Below are positions 1 through 10,786 of a DNA stretch of 64,000 nt, in pieces. The notes beneath the pieces are model-generated. The model saw only the letters and a list, made by a program, of their open reading frames with translations. It did no database searches and had not been told where the DNA came from. Positions within the stretch are counted from its first letter, which is position 1; every line of letters starts with the position of its first letter. Origin of the DNA: Plantago ovata (lineage: Eukaryota > Streptophyta > Magnoliopsida > Lamiales > Plantaginaceae); assembly GCA_028274465.1 (NCBI GenBank), contig CM051458.1, positions 27,168,692 to 27,232,691 on the forward strand. The letters are read 5' to 3'. A program made the translations under genes and the position numbers.

Positions 1-22
1 CCTAGTCTGTTACAGATAGTGT

Positions 23-2077
23 ATGCCGCATACACGTTCTGCAGGAACACCGCTTGCTGATTCAATTGCTGAGATCGACAGAGTCTACCACCAAATAAGG
101 CGACTACTCGAAAGGCGTGCACTAGAGGAAATAGAGGATACCGATTTCTCTGAATCTCTACACATTCTTTTCAAGGAAATCGACGGAATGGCAGAAGCTA
201 GACCACTGAAAGCATGGGTTTAACCCACCAAGGATCGTATGAGGGGACCGACGATTGTTCTTTCGTCTGGAACCCGAGATCTGGAGATTAAGAACCACGC
301 ATTCCAACAACTTCCGAGGTTCTATGGCTTATCAAGGGAAGATGTGATGGGGTACTTGCACGATATCGATGATTTCGTCAACCAACTCCCACGACCCGGA
401 GCTGACATAACAACGGATGAGTTAAGGATGAAGGTTTTTGCTATGGGACTTGGCGACAGAGCCAAGTCATGGTTGAGTTCTCTACCAGCAGGCTCGGTGG
501 ACACTTGGGAGAAGGTTTTTTCAGCTTTCATGGAGAAACACTTCCCTCACACCTTGACTACCGCGCTAAAGGCGCAGATCACTGGATTCAAGTAGGACTA
601 TGATGAGACCATCTACACCGCGTTCGAGAGGTTCCAAGATCTCACGAACAAGTGCCCTCACCATGGTTTTGAACTTTCTGACCTAGTCCAACACTTCTAC
701 AATGGACTAACCTTCGAGAACCAACAAGTGGTGGATTTCCAATGCCGAGGCAACATTTGGGAGGAAACCGCGGAAGTCGTCTGGGCAGTTTTCGAAAGGC
801 TTGCTAAGGGTTCGCAGTTCAAGGACCCAAGAGCAATGGTTAGGAGACGTGGACCTGAAGCTCCACCGACTCAAGAAGCCCCTATGTATAGGGGGAATGG
901 GGATCAATTCGAGTGCTTTACCAACGAATTGAAGCAAGTCCTCAAGAGCGCCACCGGAACAACTGTTTCGAACGAAGTATGCCGAATATGCAAGAACTAT
1001 GGGCATGGGGCTCATATGAGTAGATCGGAGCTGGCATACGATGATGGCAACTGGGCTCGAGGAGGCGAAGAAGAAGCCTTTGCTACGGAGTTTGGTACTC
1101 AAGAAGTTAGCTACGGACAAGACAGTAGGAATCCTCGAGGTGGATTTTGGAGAAGAGGATTCCGAAACAATCAAGGATATGCACCGGCTAACCAAACTTA
1201 TGGACCTAACCAAGACCGTAGTAGGCTAAACTATGGTAATGATCACTGCGAAAACCCCACTCCGAAAGAGCCACCGAAGTCGAAGTCGGCTCAACTGATG
1301 GAGAACTTGCAAAAGATGGTCGATCACACACAAAGTTTTCTCAAACGTTATGAAGAAGATTCCGAGAAGACTAGGGCAATGCTTGATAGGTTGGAAGAGA
1401 GCACTAGGCTTGCCCATCAAAAGATGCAAGAGTTGATCGACCGAGGAGCAAGTAGGGAGCAAGGCAAGCTGCCTAGCAACACTGAGAAGTCGATGTCCAT
1501 TACCTTAGTGGGTGATCTACCTGTTGAAATCACCATCAAGAAGGTTGCTAAGTGCGAGAGTTGCAAGAGGGAAATGCCCCCACAAGCCGAAGAAGAAGGA
1601 AAAGACCTTGGTACTAACAAGAGTGAAGAGGAGCAAGACGATCCCGAGCCACTCCCTCAAAGTTTCGATGTTAAGGTCGGGATTGGGGAACTTGAAGATG
1701 TCCGAGCCACACTGGACACAGGATCCTACTCTAATGTACTCCCTTTGAATGTTTTCGAGAAGAGTAACCTTGGAGAACTAACTGTACATAAGGCTATTGT
1801 GCAACTGGCTGATGGATCCTTTATGAGACCCGAGGGCGTTGTGAAAAATGTGTTGGTCAAGATTGGTGAAGCATCTATATACACCAATTTTGTAGTCATG
1901 CCGGCATCTGCACCTGGGACGGGGGATGACATACTCTTAGGGCAAACGTTCTTGACTAAACTACGCTCCGTGATGGACATCTACCAAAGAACTTGCACTA
2001 TTGAAGTAGATGGCAAGCAACACGTGTTGAAAGCCATATCTGATCCACCTGATCCGCCTGATATTTCTACTCACTAA
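23..2077 (+). pseudogene. gag-protease polyprotein, copy A, two in-frame stops
   Basis: One continuous frame runs from the ATG at 23 to the stop at 2075-2077, broken only by TAA at 221-223 and TAG at 593-595. Residues near 80-190 form a retrotransposon Gag capsid-type domain (YGLSREDVMGYL, then AKSWLSSLP and FMEKHFP). A CCHC zinc knuckle lies near 970-1020, but its last cysteine is serine (KNYGHGAHMSR), whereas copy B keeps cysteine. The C-terminal third holds an aspartic protease core with LDTGS near 1708-1722 and LADGSF, then TCTIEVDG. Gag would form the particle and the protease would mature it. The stops and the lost zinc ligand make it a pseudogene. Confidence 0.82.
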
Positions 2078-3100
2078 TGTGGTCTTGCAGCCTATATTCT
2101 TTCTTATTCACAGGTTCATGGCATGGAGAGGAGATCAATGAAGGGGAAGCCTAGTACCCGCAAAAAGAAGAGATAGGCGCAGACAGGAGTCGAGTCAAAG
2201 ACTTTAAACAATGACGCTATCCGGGAGGCAACTCGGAATTTTTATCGCTTTCTTTACTGCTTTTTTGCATGCATTCATTCTCGAACTATTTGCTTCTCGT
2301 ACGCGAATTTGTTCATGTCCGTGTCGTATATGCTTATGTTTGAGTGAGATTTTTGGAGTGGTTTTTTGAAAAAATTGGTTTCGGGGATTAAAACCGCATT
2401 TTCTGACGACAGGAACCGTCTCCCCGCATCGGGGAGCACGGGGCGAACCGCCCCACGGCTCCAGATGTTCAAAAACGCGGATTTCTTCCCCTTTTCCTCA
2501 TTTTCTTCATATTTCATCATTCCTCCTCCCAAAAAAACCGAAAATTGCGATTTCATCTTCAAATCTTCATAACTTCTTCATTTCTTGACCAAATTTAGTG
2601 TTCTTTAGCTTAAATCGAAGCCTATTACATGATCTATCATCCCATCCGAACAGATTTCGTCCTAATGCGTTAGATTTTCAGATCTGAGGTATCATCCTTA
2701 GAACCCTAATTTTCGAATTTGGGGGTTTTCTAATTTGAGCTTCAATTTTGCTTATTTGATGCTTGGGTATGTTGTTTGTGTGATTAGGCATGTTATTTAC
2801 TATCAATTGCATGCTCAATTTTGCTTGGATTGTTGATTTAGGTATTTTGCTACTAGATGATATATCTTGTTATGCAATATGTCTTTATCTTTGATTTCTT
2901 GCTTATGATTGTGTTTATTGGTGTAATGATGGTGGATTTGACGATAGAATGCTTAATTGTTGAGTATGAGGACTTATGATGATAGAATTTTTCGCTACTA
3001 TGGTATGAATTGAGCCTTGTTATCAAGGATATTGGTTGTCTAGTAAGAGCATAATGTGATGTATTGCATGTAGTAGTTACATTGGTATGTTGCATGATGA
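2078..3100 (+). other. untranslated region after gag-protease, copy A
   Basis: No credible gene is present. Near 2218-2235 lies a short hairpin motif (CCGGGAGGCAACTCGG) that recurs after the protease in copies B and C. At 2425-2460 there is a GC-rich patch with GGGGCGAACCGCCCC-type palindromes, also found in the LTR and in copy B. The rest is AT-rich without clear structure, and short reading frames here look random. Confidence 0.6.
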
Positions 3101-4114
3101 AAAAGCATAACGGGTTAATATTCATGCATAAATTCCTCGGTTTTGCATGGAGATCTTTGATCAATGAATTGTCCAGTTGTAATTATCAAACACTACGAAG
3201 ATATATATTTAGATAGGTCAAAGACCAATGAATTGTCCAATTGTGTGCAATAATTAATCAACAATACGAAGATAGAGATTTAGATAGATCAAAGAAATAA
3301 AGCAATAACACGGAGTATAATGCGCGATAAAGCCATTAGCATAATTATTAACCCTTCGCTAAGAATTCACATACTATCACCAACGAGAAGTTTAGCTACT
3401 CATAGTTGTCATGCAATCAACATAAATCATAGAAGAAAACATGTTGAAAGATATATAAAAATAAGTAGAAAAATTGTAAGATACAATGTTACCGAAGGTT
3501 GTCAGTCTCCGAAGAATCGCGATCTTACAAGCTCCAAACTGCTATGAAAAAGTATCTCCTAAGCTATGAACCCCCAGAACAGGCTCTGGGAAGTCCCTAC
3601 CTAAAACTACAGAGAAAGGTGAGAGAAAATGACTGGAAAAGTATGAAAAACGGAGAAAAAACTGAGCAACTATATATAGGCTTCGAATTGTGTGGGGCGA
3701 AGGGCCCCACACACCGGGCGACTCGCCTGGTGTGGTACGATTCGCCCCACATCCCAGGCGATTCGCCCGGGAGTAAAACTCGAGAAAATACGCGTTTTCG
3801 ACGCGTTTTTGGATTTCTTCCCCTTTTCAGACTCGGTTTCTGACTTCTAGCCTCCAGATTCGACCCCTAGACTTCAAATCCTATCCGGAAACCTTCAGAT
3901 ACTCCAATTAGGCTTCTGGAACACCAATTCCTTGTCTACTTCAATACAATTGCCCGGAAATCCTCGTTTTTCAACCAAAACCTGTAAAATAAAGACTAAA
4001 GGGAAACGTGACACTATTCTAATAAAATGCACTAAAATATAGCTAAATTAACATAGAGGATAGCTAAAATAGGTGAAAAAGACTTAAATGAAAGTGTAAA
4101 ATACACATTCATCA
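3100..4114 (-). mobile_element. inverted LTR fragment of the gag-protease family
   Basis: This stretch is the reverse complement of most of the LTR at 7199-8539. Matching blocks include the LTR start (TGATGAATGTGTATTTTACA read on the minus strand from 4114), the GC-rich palindromes at 3690-3780, the block around 3500-3540, and the block around 3170-3260. Position 4114 is the LTR terminus. The next base resumes gag at the point matching about 802 in copy A, so the LTR interrupts or truncates copy B gag. The inner LTR end, expected as TGATGAAC on the plus strand at the left, is not recognisable. Confidence 0.75.
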
Positions 4115-5282
4115 CTTGTTAAAGGATCTCAGTTCAAGGATCCAAGAGCAATGGTTAGGAGGCGTGGACCTGAGGCTCCACCAAACCAGGAGATTCCAAT
4201 GCATGAACTGAATGGTGTGAGTGGCGATAGGTTCGAAGGTTTCGCCAATCAGATGAGGCAAGCTCTAAGTGGCCTAATCGGAACATCTCTCTCCAACGAG
4301 GTATGTGGGGTGTGCAAGAATTATGGGCATGGGGCTCATATGTGTAGATCAGATCTAGCACGAGAAGATGTTCACTGGGTAAACCGTAGTAATCCTACTC
4401 CTAAGGTCGAAGCATCTACATCCAAGTCAGCAACTCTCTTGGATAATTTACAGAAATTGGTGGATTTCACCCAAGTGTTTTTGAAGAGATACGAGGAGGA
4501 TTCGGCGAAGATCAATGCTCGTCTGGATCAATTGGAAGCTAGAGCTAGTAGAGAGCCGAGGAAGTTACATAGCAACACTGAGAGGTGCATGTCGATTAAC
4601 TTGGTGGGAGATCTTCCGGTGGAAATCACCATTAATTAAGCAAGTTGCTGCGTGCGAGTGTGGTGCAAAAGACGAGCCTCCATTGGCCAAGGAGGAAGAT
4701 AAAGATCTGGGACTCAACGTAAGTAATGAAGAACCTAAGGATCCTGAACCAATTCCTGATAGCTTTGATGTTAAGGTTGGGATTGGTAGTCTCGATGACG
4801 TCCGTGCTACACTAGATACGGGATCTTACTCGAATGTGCTACCCATGAATGTGTTTGAGAAGAGTGGCCTTGGAGAGCTTTCGAAGCATAAGGCCATTGT
4901 GCAACTAGCGGATGGATCCTTTGTACGACCCGAGGGCATTGTGAAGAATGTATTGGTTACGATTTGTGAAGCTTCTGTGTACACCAATTTCGTTGTGATG
5001 CCGGTGTCTACACCTGGGATGAGTGATGTCGTTCTCTTGGGGCAAACCTTCTTGACCAATCTACGCTTCGTAATCGACATCTACCTAAGAACTTGCACGA
5101 TTGAGGTGGATGGCAAGCAACATGTGTTGCGAGCCATATCTGATCCTAGTCCTCGCTTTAATGCTTCTCATACTATTAACTATTTTGGTCTTGCTGTGTA
5201 TGTCCATTCTCATTCTCAGGTACTAGGTATGAGGAAGAGATCAATGAAGGGGAAGTCTAGTGCCCGTAAGGGCAAGACCTAA
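4115..5282 (+). pseudogene. gag-protease, copy B, 5'-truncated and frameshifted
   Basis: This matches copy A from the second half of gag to the end of the protease. It lacks the capsid-type N-terminus and about 170 bases between the zinc knuckle and the coiled region. The knuckle is intact here as CX2CX4HX4C (CGVCKNYGHGAHMC). A 4-base duplication near 4630-4637 shifts the frame between the gag spacer (4151-4639) and the protease (through 5282). The protease retains LDTGS and LADGSF. It lies between an inverted LTR on its left and a plus-strand LTR on its right (7199). It is not functional as read. Confidence 0.8.
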
Positions 5283-6462
5283 GGAGCGCGAAGAAGTCGA
5301 GTCAGAGACTTTTTAAACAATGGCGCTATCCGGGAGGCAACCCGGAGTCTTATCGATTTCTTGCATTGCATGCATATTTATTTTTCGTGTTTTTTTGGTG
5401 ATAAAATAGGTTTTAAGATGATAATTTTGCGTTTTGGGAGGAAAAAGGCGTCTCCAGGAGTCTGGAGATGCCAGGCGAACCGCCCCCCATGTGGGGCGAT
5501 CCGCCTGGCAAGACCAGGCCGCCTGGGACGTTCTGGACGCTCCAAGCGAATCGCCCCCCACCTGGGACGGTTCACCCCGGGTGTCCAGAAACCCGGAGGT
5601 TCGGATCCCCATTTTTCTCCTATTATGCTAAATTATTAATCTTTTTACTTCTTTTATCGCCCGTTTAGGTTTCTCACGAGTTACCTTGAGTCCTATAGGT
5701 TACAGGTACAAGTTAGCTCTCACCTTAAAATCCACTTTCGACGTTCGGGACGAGCGACGACGTTCAGGTTTGGGGGGGGGGGTTATCGCTGGCTATCTCT
5801 ATACTTGTTTTGCTTATGATAAACTCGTGAAACCTTTTGTTTGCATTTGCATTTGCACGTTTACCGCTTTCTTAGTATTTAGTTGCATTCACTACATTCA
5901 TCCTAGTATAGTTTTGCATGTTTTTGTGTGGTGTTTATTGCCAAATTTTTTGAACTTTTTTATTGGGTAGATTAACTAGTTATGACCTTTAACCATATGT
6001 TTCATGTCTATGAATTTGTTTGAGGTTTTTCTCGCTTGGCTTGTCACATCTATGTTTGCACTTAGTTATGCTTGGTAGTCTCGACATCACTTAGTGGTGT
6101 TTTCTCTACTGTGGTTCACGAAGGCCTTTATAATAGGATGATGCATGTTAGGATCTTATTGTTGTTTTCCCGAGTAATTATGTACCTAAGAGGCAACAAG
6201 TCTTCACCTTGCTTTGAGATTGCTAAATGCCTAGGAAGGAGGTAGTGTGAGATTATGTGATCCTTTATTTGCAACCTATTCTTTCGAATAGGTTTGGGGA
6301 GGGGGTTACGCTATCATTAGACTTGTTTTTCGATTTAAGTGTGTGTTGTGAGTCTGTTTTTTTTTTCGTAAAGTTTGTGCTTCAACCTATTCTTTCAAAT
6401 AGGTTTGGGGAGGTCGTTTGTGTATCATTGTAATTTCTTTTTCGTTGTGCTACTGCTGGCTA

Positions 6463-6605
6463 TAAAAAAAAAAGGAAGATAAAAAATCGAAAAAAAAGAA
6501 GGAAAAATTCCAGGAAAAAAGAAAAAATCTGGAATAGGAAAAAAAGAAAAAAAAAGAAAAGACCCAAAAAAAAGCAAAGAAGGGTCCAAAGAAAGCCAAA
6601 AAGCA
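6463..6605 (+). repeat. A-rich purine tract
   Basis: About 140 bases are almost purely A and G, arranged as A-runs separated by GG or AAG. The short reading frames on either strand here are artefacts of this composition. It lies in the 3' untranslated part of copy B, about 0.6 kb upstream of the LTR. Confidence 0.7.
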
Positions 6606-7180
6606 GTTTAGCAAAGTGTTTATCTTGTTTTTCAATTCTTGTAATGTTCGTAGTCGAGTTGTAATTTTTTGTCTTTTGTTTGTTGGAGTGTCATTAGTTC
6701 TAGACCACCCTCGTCCTGCAATTCAGGAAGTGGTGATTAGTTTAAGGCTTTGCTCGAGAGATGGGTAGAATAGGGGAGTGTGAACTTTTAGGGAACCCTC
6801 CTTCGTTTGATGAGAGCCAGTATTGGTTCGACCTCTTTGAGGAAAAGTCTTAACTTGGTGAACAACAGTAAGTCCTCAGTTTCATAGGCACGGGACAACC
6901 AGTCGTATTTTAACATGTTTCATTACGTCGTCACTGACTAGGTCCAGGTAGAGAATGTGACGAGAGACTATCTTGTTTAACATAGTGCACGTGTGAATGT
7001 GTATGAGTCAATCGAGGCATTCTTCAACCAATATCCATGTTATGATTTGTATGGTATTTGTTCATAATTTTTTGATAGATTCAGTAGATTAGTTCATTTC
7101 GTTTGGCATGAGACTCCATTTTGTGTGTTGCTTTGATTTTTTGCATTAGAGTCTAGCTTAGTTGGTTGAGGACAAGCAAA

Positions 7181-7198
7181 GGTTCGGTTTGGGGAGTT
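7181..7198 (+). promoter_or_regulatory. polypurine tract (plus-strand primer site)
   Basis: The GGTTTGGGGAGTT sequence abuts the LTR start at 7199. In LTR retrotransposons this tract resists RNase H and primes plus-strand DNA synthesis. Its position marks 7199 as the start of a 3' LTR for copy B. Confidence 0.7.
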
Positions 7199-8539
7199 TG
7201 ATGAACGTGTATTTTACACTTTCATTCGAGTCTTTTTTTCACCTATTTAGCTATCCTCTATGTTAATTTAGCTATATTTTAGTTCATTTTATTAGAATAG
7301 TGTCACGTTTCCCTTTAGTTTGCATTTTTCAGGTTTTAGGTGAAAAACGTGTTTTTAGGGGCAATTATGTTGAAGAGAACGAAGATTCGGTGTTTCGTGG
7401 TCATCCGTGGTGTATCTAGAAGGTTCCGGATGAGATTTGAGGTCTAGGGGTCGAATTTCAAGGCTTAAAGGTCACTAGAAGGCAAAATCCGAGTCCGAAA
7501 AGGAAATGAAGACCAAAAACGCGTCAAAAACAAGTCCACCGCCACTGGAGCTCCCGGGCGGTATGCCCGGGATGTGGGGCGGTTCGCCCGGCGTGTGGGG
7601 CGATTCGCCCCACGACTTCCGAACTCCTATATATATAGTTTCGCCTTGTGAGGTGTTATCTCAACAACTGTTTCCGAATGCAATCAGGAAAAGGTAATTG
7701 TCTGCATTAGGAAATCAATTCCTATTTGAATTCAATTCCTATTCGAATTCCTTTAGGATTAGCTGCAAATTGAAGGCTATATAAAGGGGTGATTACTGCA
7801 TGCTTAGAACCATACTTTCTCAGACCTTTTTTCATACTTTTCACATTAGTTTTAGATAGAAATTCTCCAGAGCCTGTTCTGGGAATTCTTAGCATAGGAG
7901 ACTATTTTTCTTATCAATTTTGAGGATTATCTTGCTTGTGAGTTCGCAATTCTTCGGAGATTGACAACCTTCGTCGGTAACATTGTATCTCACGATTTTT
8001 CTATTTATATTTATATCTTTCAACATGTTTTCATTCAATCTTGCTTTGATTTCTGTTGATTGCATGACATCTATGAGTAGCTAAATCTATTGTTGGTGAC
8101 AGTATGTGATTTCTTAGCTAGGGTTCTTAATTATGCATGATGGCTGTAACGCGAATCAGACCTGAGTTATTGCTTTATTTCTTTGATCTATCTAAGCCCT
8201 CTATCTTCGTAGTGTTGAATTGAATGGAACACATTGGACAATTCATGATCTTAGATTTCTATGCAAAACGATCGGGTACTTCATGCATGATTATTAACCT
8301 GATGCTTTGAATGATCATACTATCACTAACTTCCATTATTATTGATAAGAAAATCTGTGCTAAGTCGATTGTTGAGTTTATAGTTTAAGTTAAATTAGAT
8401 AAAGCTAGTTATAGTCCTTAGAGATCGACACTCGAGGTTATTTTACTGCTACACTACGGTTTTCGTTGTAGTTGTGAATTGCCTTTGGCTAAAAACAAAT
8501 TTATTTGATTAATTGAGTCTGGCAAACTCCGGTTCATCA
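7199..8539 (+). mobile_element. LTR of the gag-protease family, 1341 bp
   Basis: The ends are TGATGAAC and GTTCATCA, giving TG...CA termini with an 8-base inverted repeat. A polypurine tract is directly upstream and a primer-binding site begins three bases downstream. Inside are GC-rich palindromes at 7553-7617 (GGGCGATTCGCCCC type). A TATATATAG box at about 7626-7636 follows them, and another promoter-like segment (CTATATAAAGG) is near 7778-7788. The element carries both a 3' junction and a 5' junction, as expected for an LTR shared by two tandem elements. Confidence 0.85.
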
Positions 8540-8542
8540 AAT

Positions 8543-8560
8543 TGGCGCCGTTGTCGGGGA
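8543..8560 (+). promoter_or_regulatory. primer-binding site, tRNA-Asp type
   Basis: TGGCGCCGTTGTCGGGGA begins three bases after the LTR end. It closely resembles the primer site known for Athila-group elements, which pairs with the 3' end of tRNA-Asp. One T may be a mismatch to the usual sequence. This is where minus-strand DNA synthesis would start. Confidence 0.8.
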
Positions 8561-8749
8561 CTATACTCCTTTTTTCTGTTTAGCTTATTTATATTTTCAG
8601 CATTCAATTCCTAGAATTAGTAGTTTAGTTTATTTTTTTTTTCTTGATACTATTTTCAAATTTATCTCGATTTATCGTTGAATTTCAGATTTGGCGATTT
8701 CTAACAGGACTGATTTTCGGTTGTGAGTTACTTCTGTCACAGATATTCA
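8561..8749 (+). other. 5' leader of a second tandem gag-protease element, truncated
   Basis: The leader follows the primer site. Its last 25 bases (CTGTCACAGATA) resemble the first bases of the window (CTGTTACAGATAG), so it should lead into gag. It stops where copia LTR sequence begins at about 8750. Confidence 0.6.
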
Positions 8750-9776
8750 CTAAGCAACATGGAATTTCTAGACGGTTCCATTTGCAATATTAATACATGA
8801 GGACGTTTGAGAGGTTTCTCAAAGCAAACCCTTTCGTTGTGAAGTTTGTTGCGCTCAACGCGGCGATGGTAACGTCCCTTCATCTGACTGACTCGAATGC
8901 ATCTAGGATCGATGATGTGTCTATCCCAATAATACATCCACGGGCGTCTTCCGTGAGTTGCTAGGTGAATCCAATATCTATTATGACTATCATAATAATA
9001 TTGATACGCTGGCCAGCGGTTTAACCAATCACAACTATGAACGACTATGAGCAGTGCTCTCCTGTGCTACACGTGAGAGATGAATCCTTCACAGAATCAC
9101 TTATCACCCCCATTTGTATGTAGCCATAATCCTGGATCGTGTCTTGGGTCAACTGCTCATTCAGAGCTGACATCGACGGGTCCACCACGGATATGGGGCA
9201 ACAAATGTGATGATAAAGTCCTGTAAGTCCAAAGGACGACTGGCATCACTTCGACAACTTTCCGGTTCCCATAGACACTTCGGTGTAGAGTATACATCGA
9301 TGGGAGTTTCCAGTGGGTACTTCCATTGTTCGGTAATCACCCTTCGAACAACCATGCGGAGTTATGGGAACGTTTCTAGATTGTCTAAGAATCCGTTCCG
9401 TGGCCGTGGGATCGGCTCACACTTGCTCTAAAAAGTATAACTTCCACGCATACTAGTCTCACCTGGTTCATTCAGACCCCTACATCCGAGATGAACCTCG
9501 ACTAGGGAGAGTTTTGGATAGATGATACCTCACATAGTTCCCACTATCCGTGTGATCGGTCATCTATCTGAGGGGACATGTTTGATATCAATACAGACAG
9601 GAATAGAGATATGACATGTTGTATGCCTGGTGTAATATAAATATGAAAGCGATACTCAATAGTCAAACAAACAAACATATATTATATTACGTTGACCTGT
9701 GTAATAGTACATATATGCCCTTAATAAGAGCTGTATGCCCGTAATAAAGACTGTCTCTAGGACATATACACTATCA
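8750..9776 (-). repeat. 3' LTR of the minus-strand copia copy (truncated)
   Basis: The first base of the LTR is at 9776 (TGATAG on the minus strand), just after the purine tract AGTGGGAGAT. It matches the plus-strand LTR from 12361 over about 1 kb. It ends at about 8750, where the plus-strand copy continues for another kilobase, so its distal half was lost. Confidence 0.8.
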
Positions 9777-9790
9777 ATCTCCCACTTGGA

Positions 9791-10786
9791 CTAGAGCCAG
9801 TCACCTTTATGCTTAATGCCTAGATTAACATAATTTCTTAAGTGGGCATCCACTGATAAGACCTTGGTGAAAGGATCTGCCACGTTGTCCGTGGTCGAGA
9901 CACGTTCTATACTAACTTCTCCTCTATCAATAATCTCACGTATAACGTGATACTTTCTAAGTACCTGTTTGTTCTTGTTTGTAGTTCTAGGCTCCTTGGC
10001 TTGAGCGACGGCGCCCGTGTTGTCACAATAAATCGTTACTGGACTTGGAGCAGGAACAACCCTCAATTCCTTCAAGAACTCTGAAATCCAGACAGCTTCT
10101 TTCGATGCTTCTGATGCAGCAATGTACTCGGCTTCTGTGGCTGAGTCAACAATCGTGGCTTGCTTAGAACTCTTCCAACAGATAGCTCCTCCGTTCAATT
10201 TGAATACGTATCCTGTCTGTGACTTAAAGTCATCAGGATCTGATTCAAATCCAGCGTCGACATAACCAAACATCTTTAATTCTGGTTCTCCACCAAACAC
10301 CAAGAACATTTCCTTAGTCCGTCGAAGGTACTTAAGAATGTTCTTTACAGCAGTCCCGTGAGGTACTCCTGGACTCTGTTGGTATCGACAAGTGACACTA
10401 AGCGCATATGCCACATCTGGCTTTGTGCAATTCATTGCATACATAATAGACCCTACTGCCGAAGCATAGGGCACACGACTCATTGCCTTTCTTTCTTCAT
10501 CAGTTTTAGTACTATCCTTAACTGATAGCACGATCTCATGCCTAGCTGGGAGAAAGCCTCTCTTTGAGTCGTCCATCTTATAATGCTTCAGTATTTTATC
10601 GATGTAGGTGGACTGTGTCAATCCTAACATCCTCTTGGACCTATCTCTATAGATCTTTATCCCTAGGATGTAGTTCGCTTCACCCAAGTCCTTCATTGAG
10701 AAGGTACTTGATAACCAAACTTTAGTCTCTTCTAACATAGAGACATTGTTTCCCATGATCAAAATGTCATCAACATAAATGATCAT
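9791..10786 (-). CDS. copia RT C-terminal part and RNase H (open frame)
   Basis: This is 331 residues. The ORF opens with the RT active-site strand MIIYVDDILIMG, where YVDD holds the catalytic aspartates, then the connection domain (SMKDLGEANYILGIKI). Near residue 95-120 is the copia motif VPYASAVGSIMYAM. The RNase H core has GYVDAGFESD, then ATEAEYIAASEA and YCDNTGA. It ends with the typical NVADPFTKVL and a tail close to the polypurine tract. The frame is open, but the upstream RT is broken, so it cannot work alone. Lineage within Ty1/copia is uncertain. Confidence 0.85.
   Translation of the reverse strand: MIIYVDDILIMGNNVSMLEETKVWLSSTFSMKDLGEANYILGIKIYRDRSKRMLGLTQSTYIDKILKHYKMDDSKRGFLPARHEIVLSVKDSTKTDEERKAMSRVPYASAVGSIMYAMNCTKPDVAYALSVTCRYQQSPGVPHGTAVKNILKYLRRTKEMFLVFGGEPELKMFGYVDAGFESDPDDFKSQTGYVFKLNGGAICWKSSKQATIVDSATEAEYIAASEASKEAVWISEFLKELRVVPAPSPVTIYCDNTGAVAQAKEPRTTNKNKQVLRKYHVIREIIDRGEVSIERVSTTDNVADPFTKVLSVDAHLRNYVNLGIKHKGDWL

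Larger units (their letters stand above)
1..3100 (+). mobile_element. Athila-like Ty3/gypsy gag-protease element, copy A (partial)
   Basis: The segment starts inside the 5' leader or gag start of an LTR retrotransposon and runs through gag, a retropepsin domain and a long untranslated region. The first bases resemble the sequence just after the primer site near 8725-8745, which suggests the same family. No reverse transcriptase, RNase H or integrase reading frame follows the protease, and copies B (4115-7198) and C (21120-21805) show the same layout. I infer a non-autonomous family mobilised by enzymes from elsewhere. The right edge near 3100 is where similarity to an inverted LTR begins, and it is not sharply defined. 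Confidence 0.75.
5283..7198 (+). other. 3' untranslated region of copy B up to the polypurine tract
   Basis: No gene is supported in this 1.9 kb. Visible structures, in order: the CCGGGAGGCAACCCGG hairpin near 5330-5345; GC-rich palindromic patches of the GGGGCGATCCGCC type at 5465-5590; a run of G at about 5769-5781; two copies of an AACCTATTC...GAATAGGTT hairpin, each followed by TTGGGGAGG (6273-6304 and 6384-6413); an A-rich purine tract at 6463-6605; and a final polypurine tract just before the LTR. No polymerase remnant is present. Confidence 0.65.

Noticed and set aside
707..1213. Long minus-strand reading frame opposite gag
   Set aside because: It lies wholly under the gag-protease frame and has no recognisable domain. 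It is a shadow of the coding strand.
6450..6635. Phe/Ser-rich minus-strand reading frame
   Set aside because: It is produced by the A-rich tract on the plus strand.
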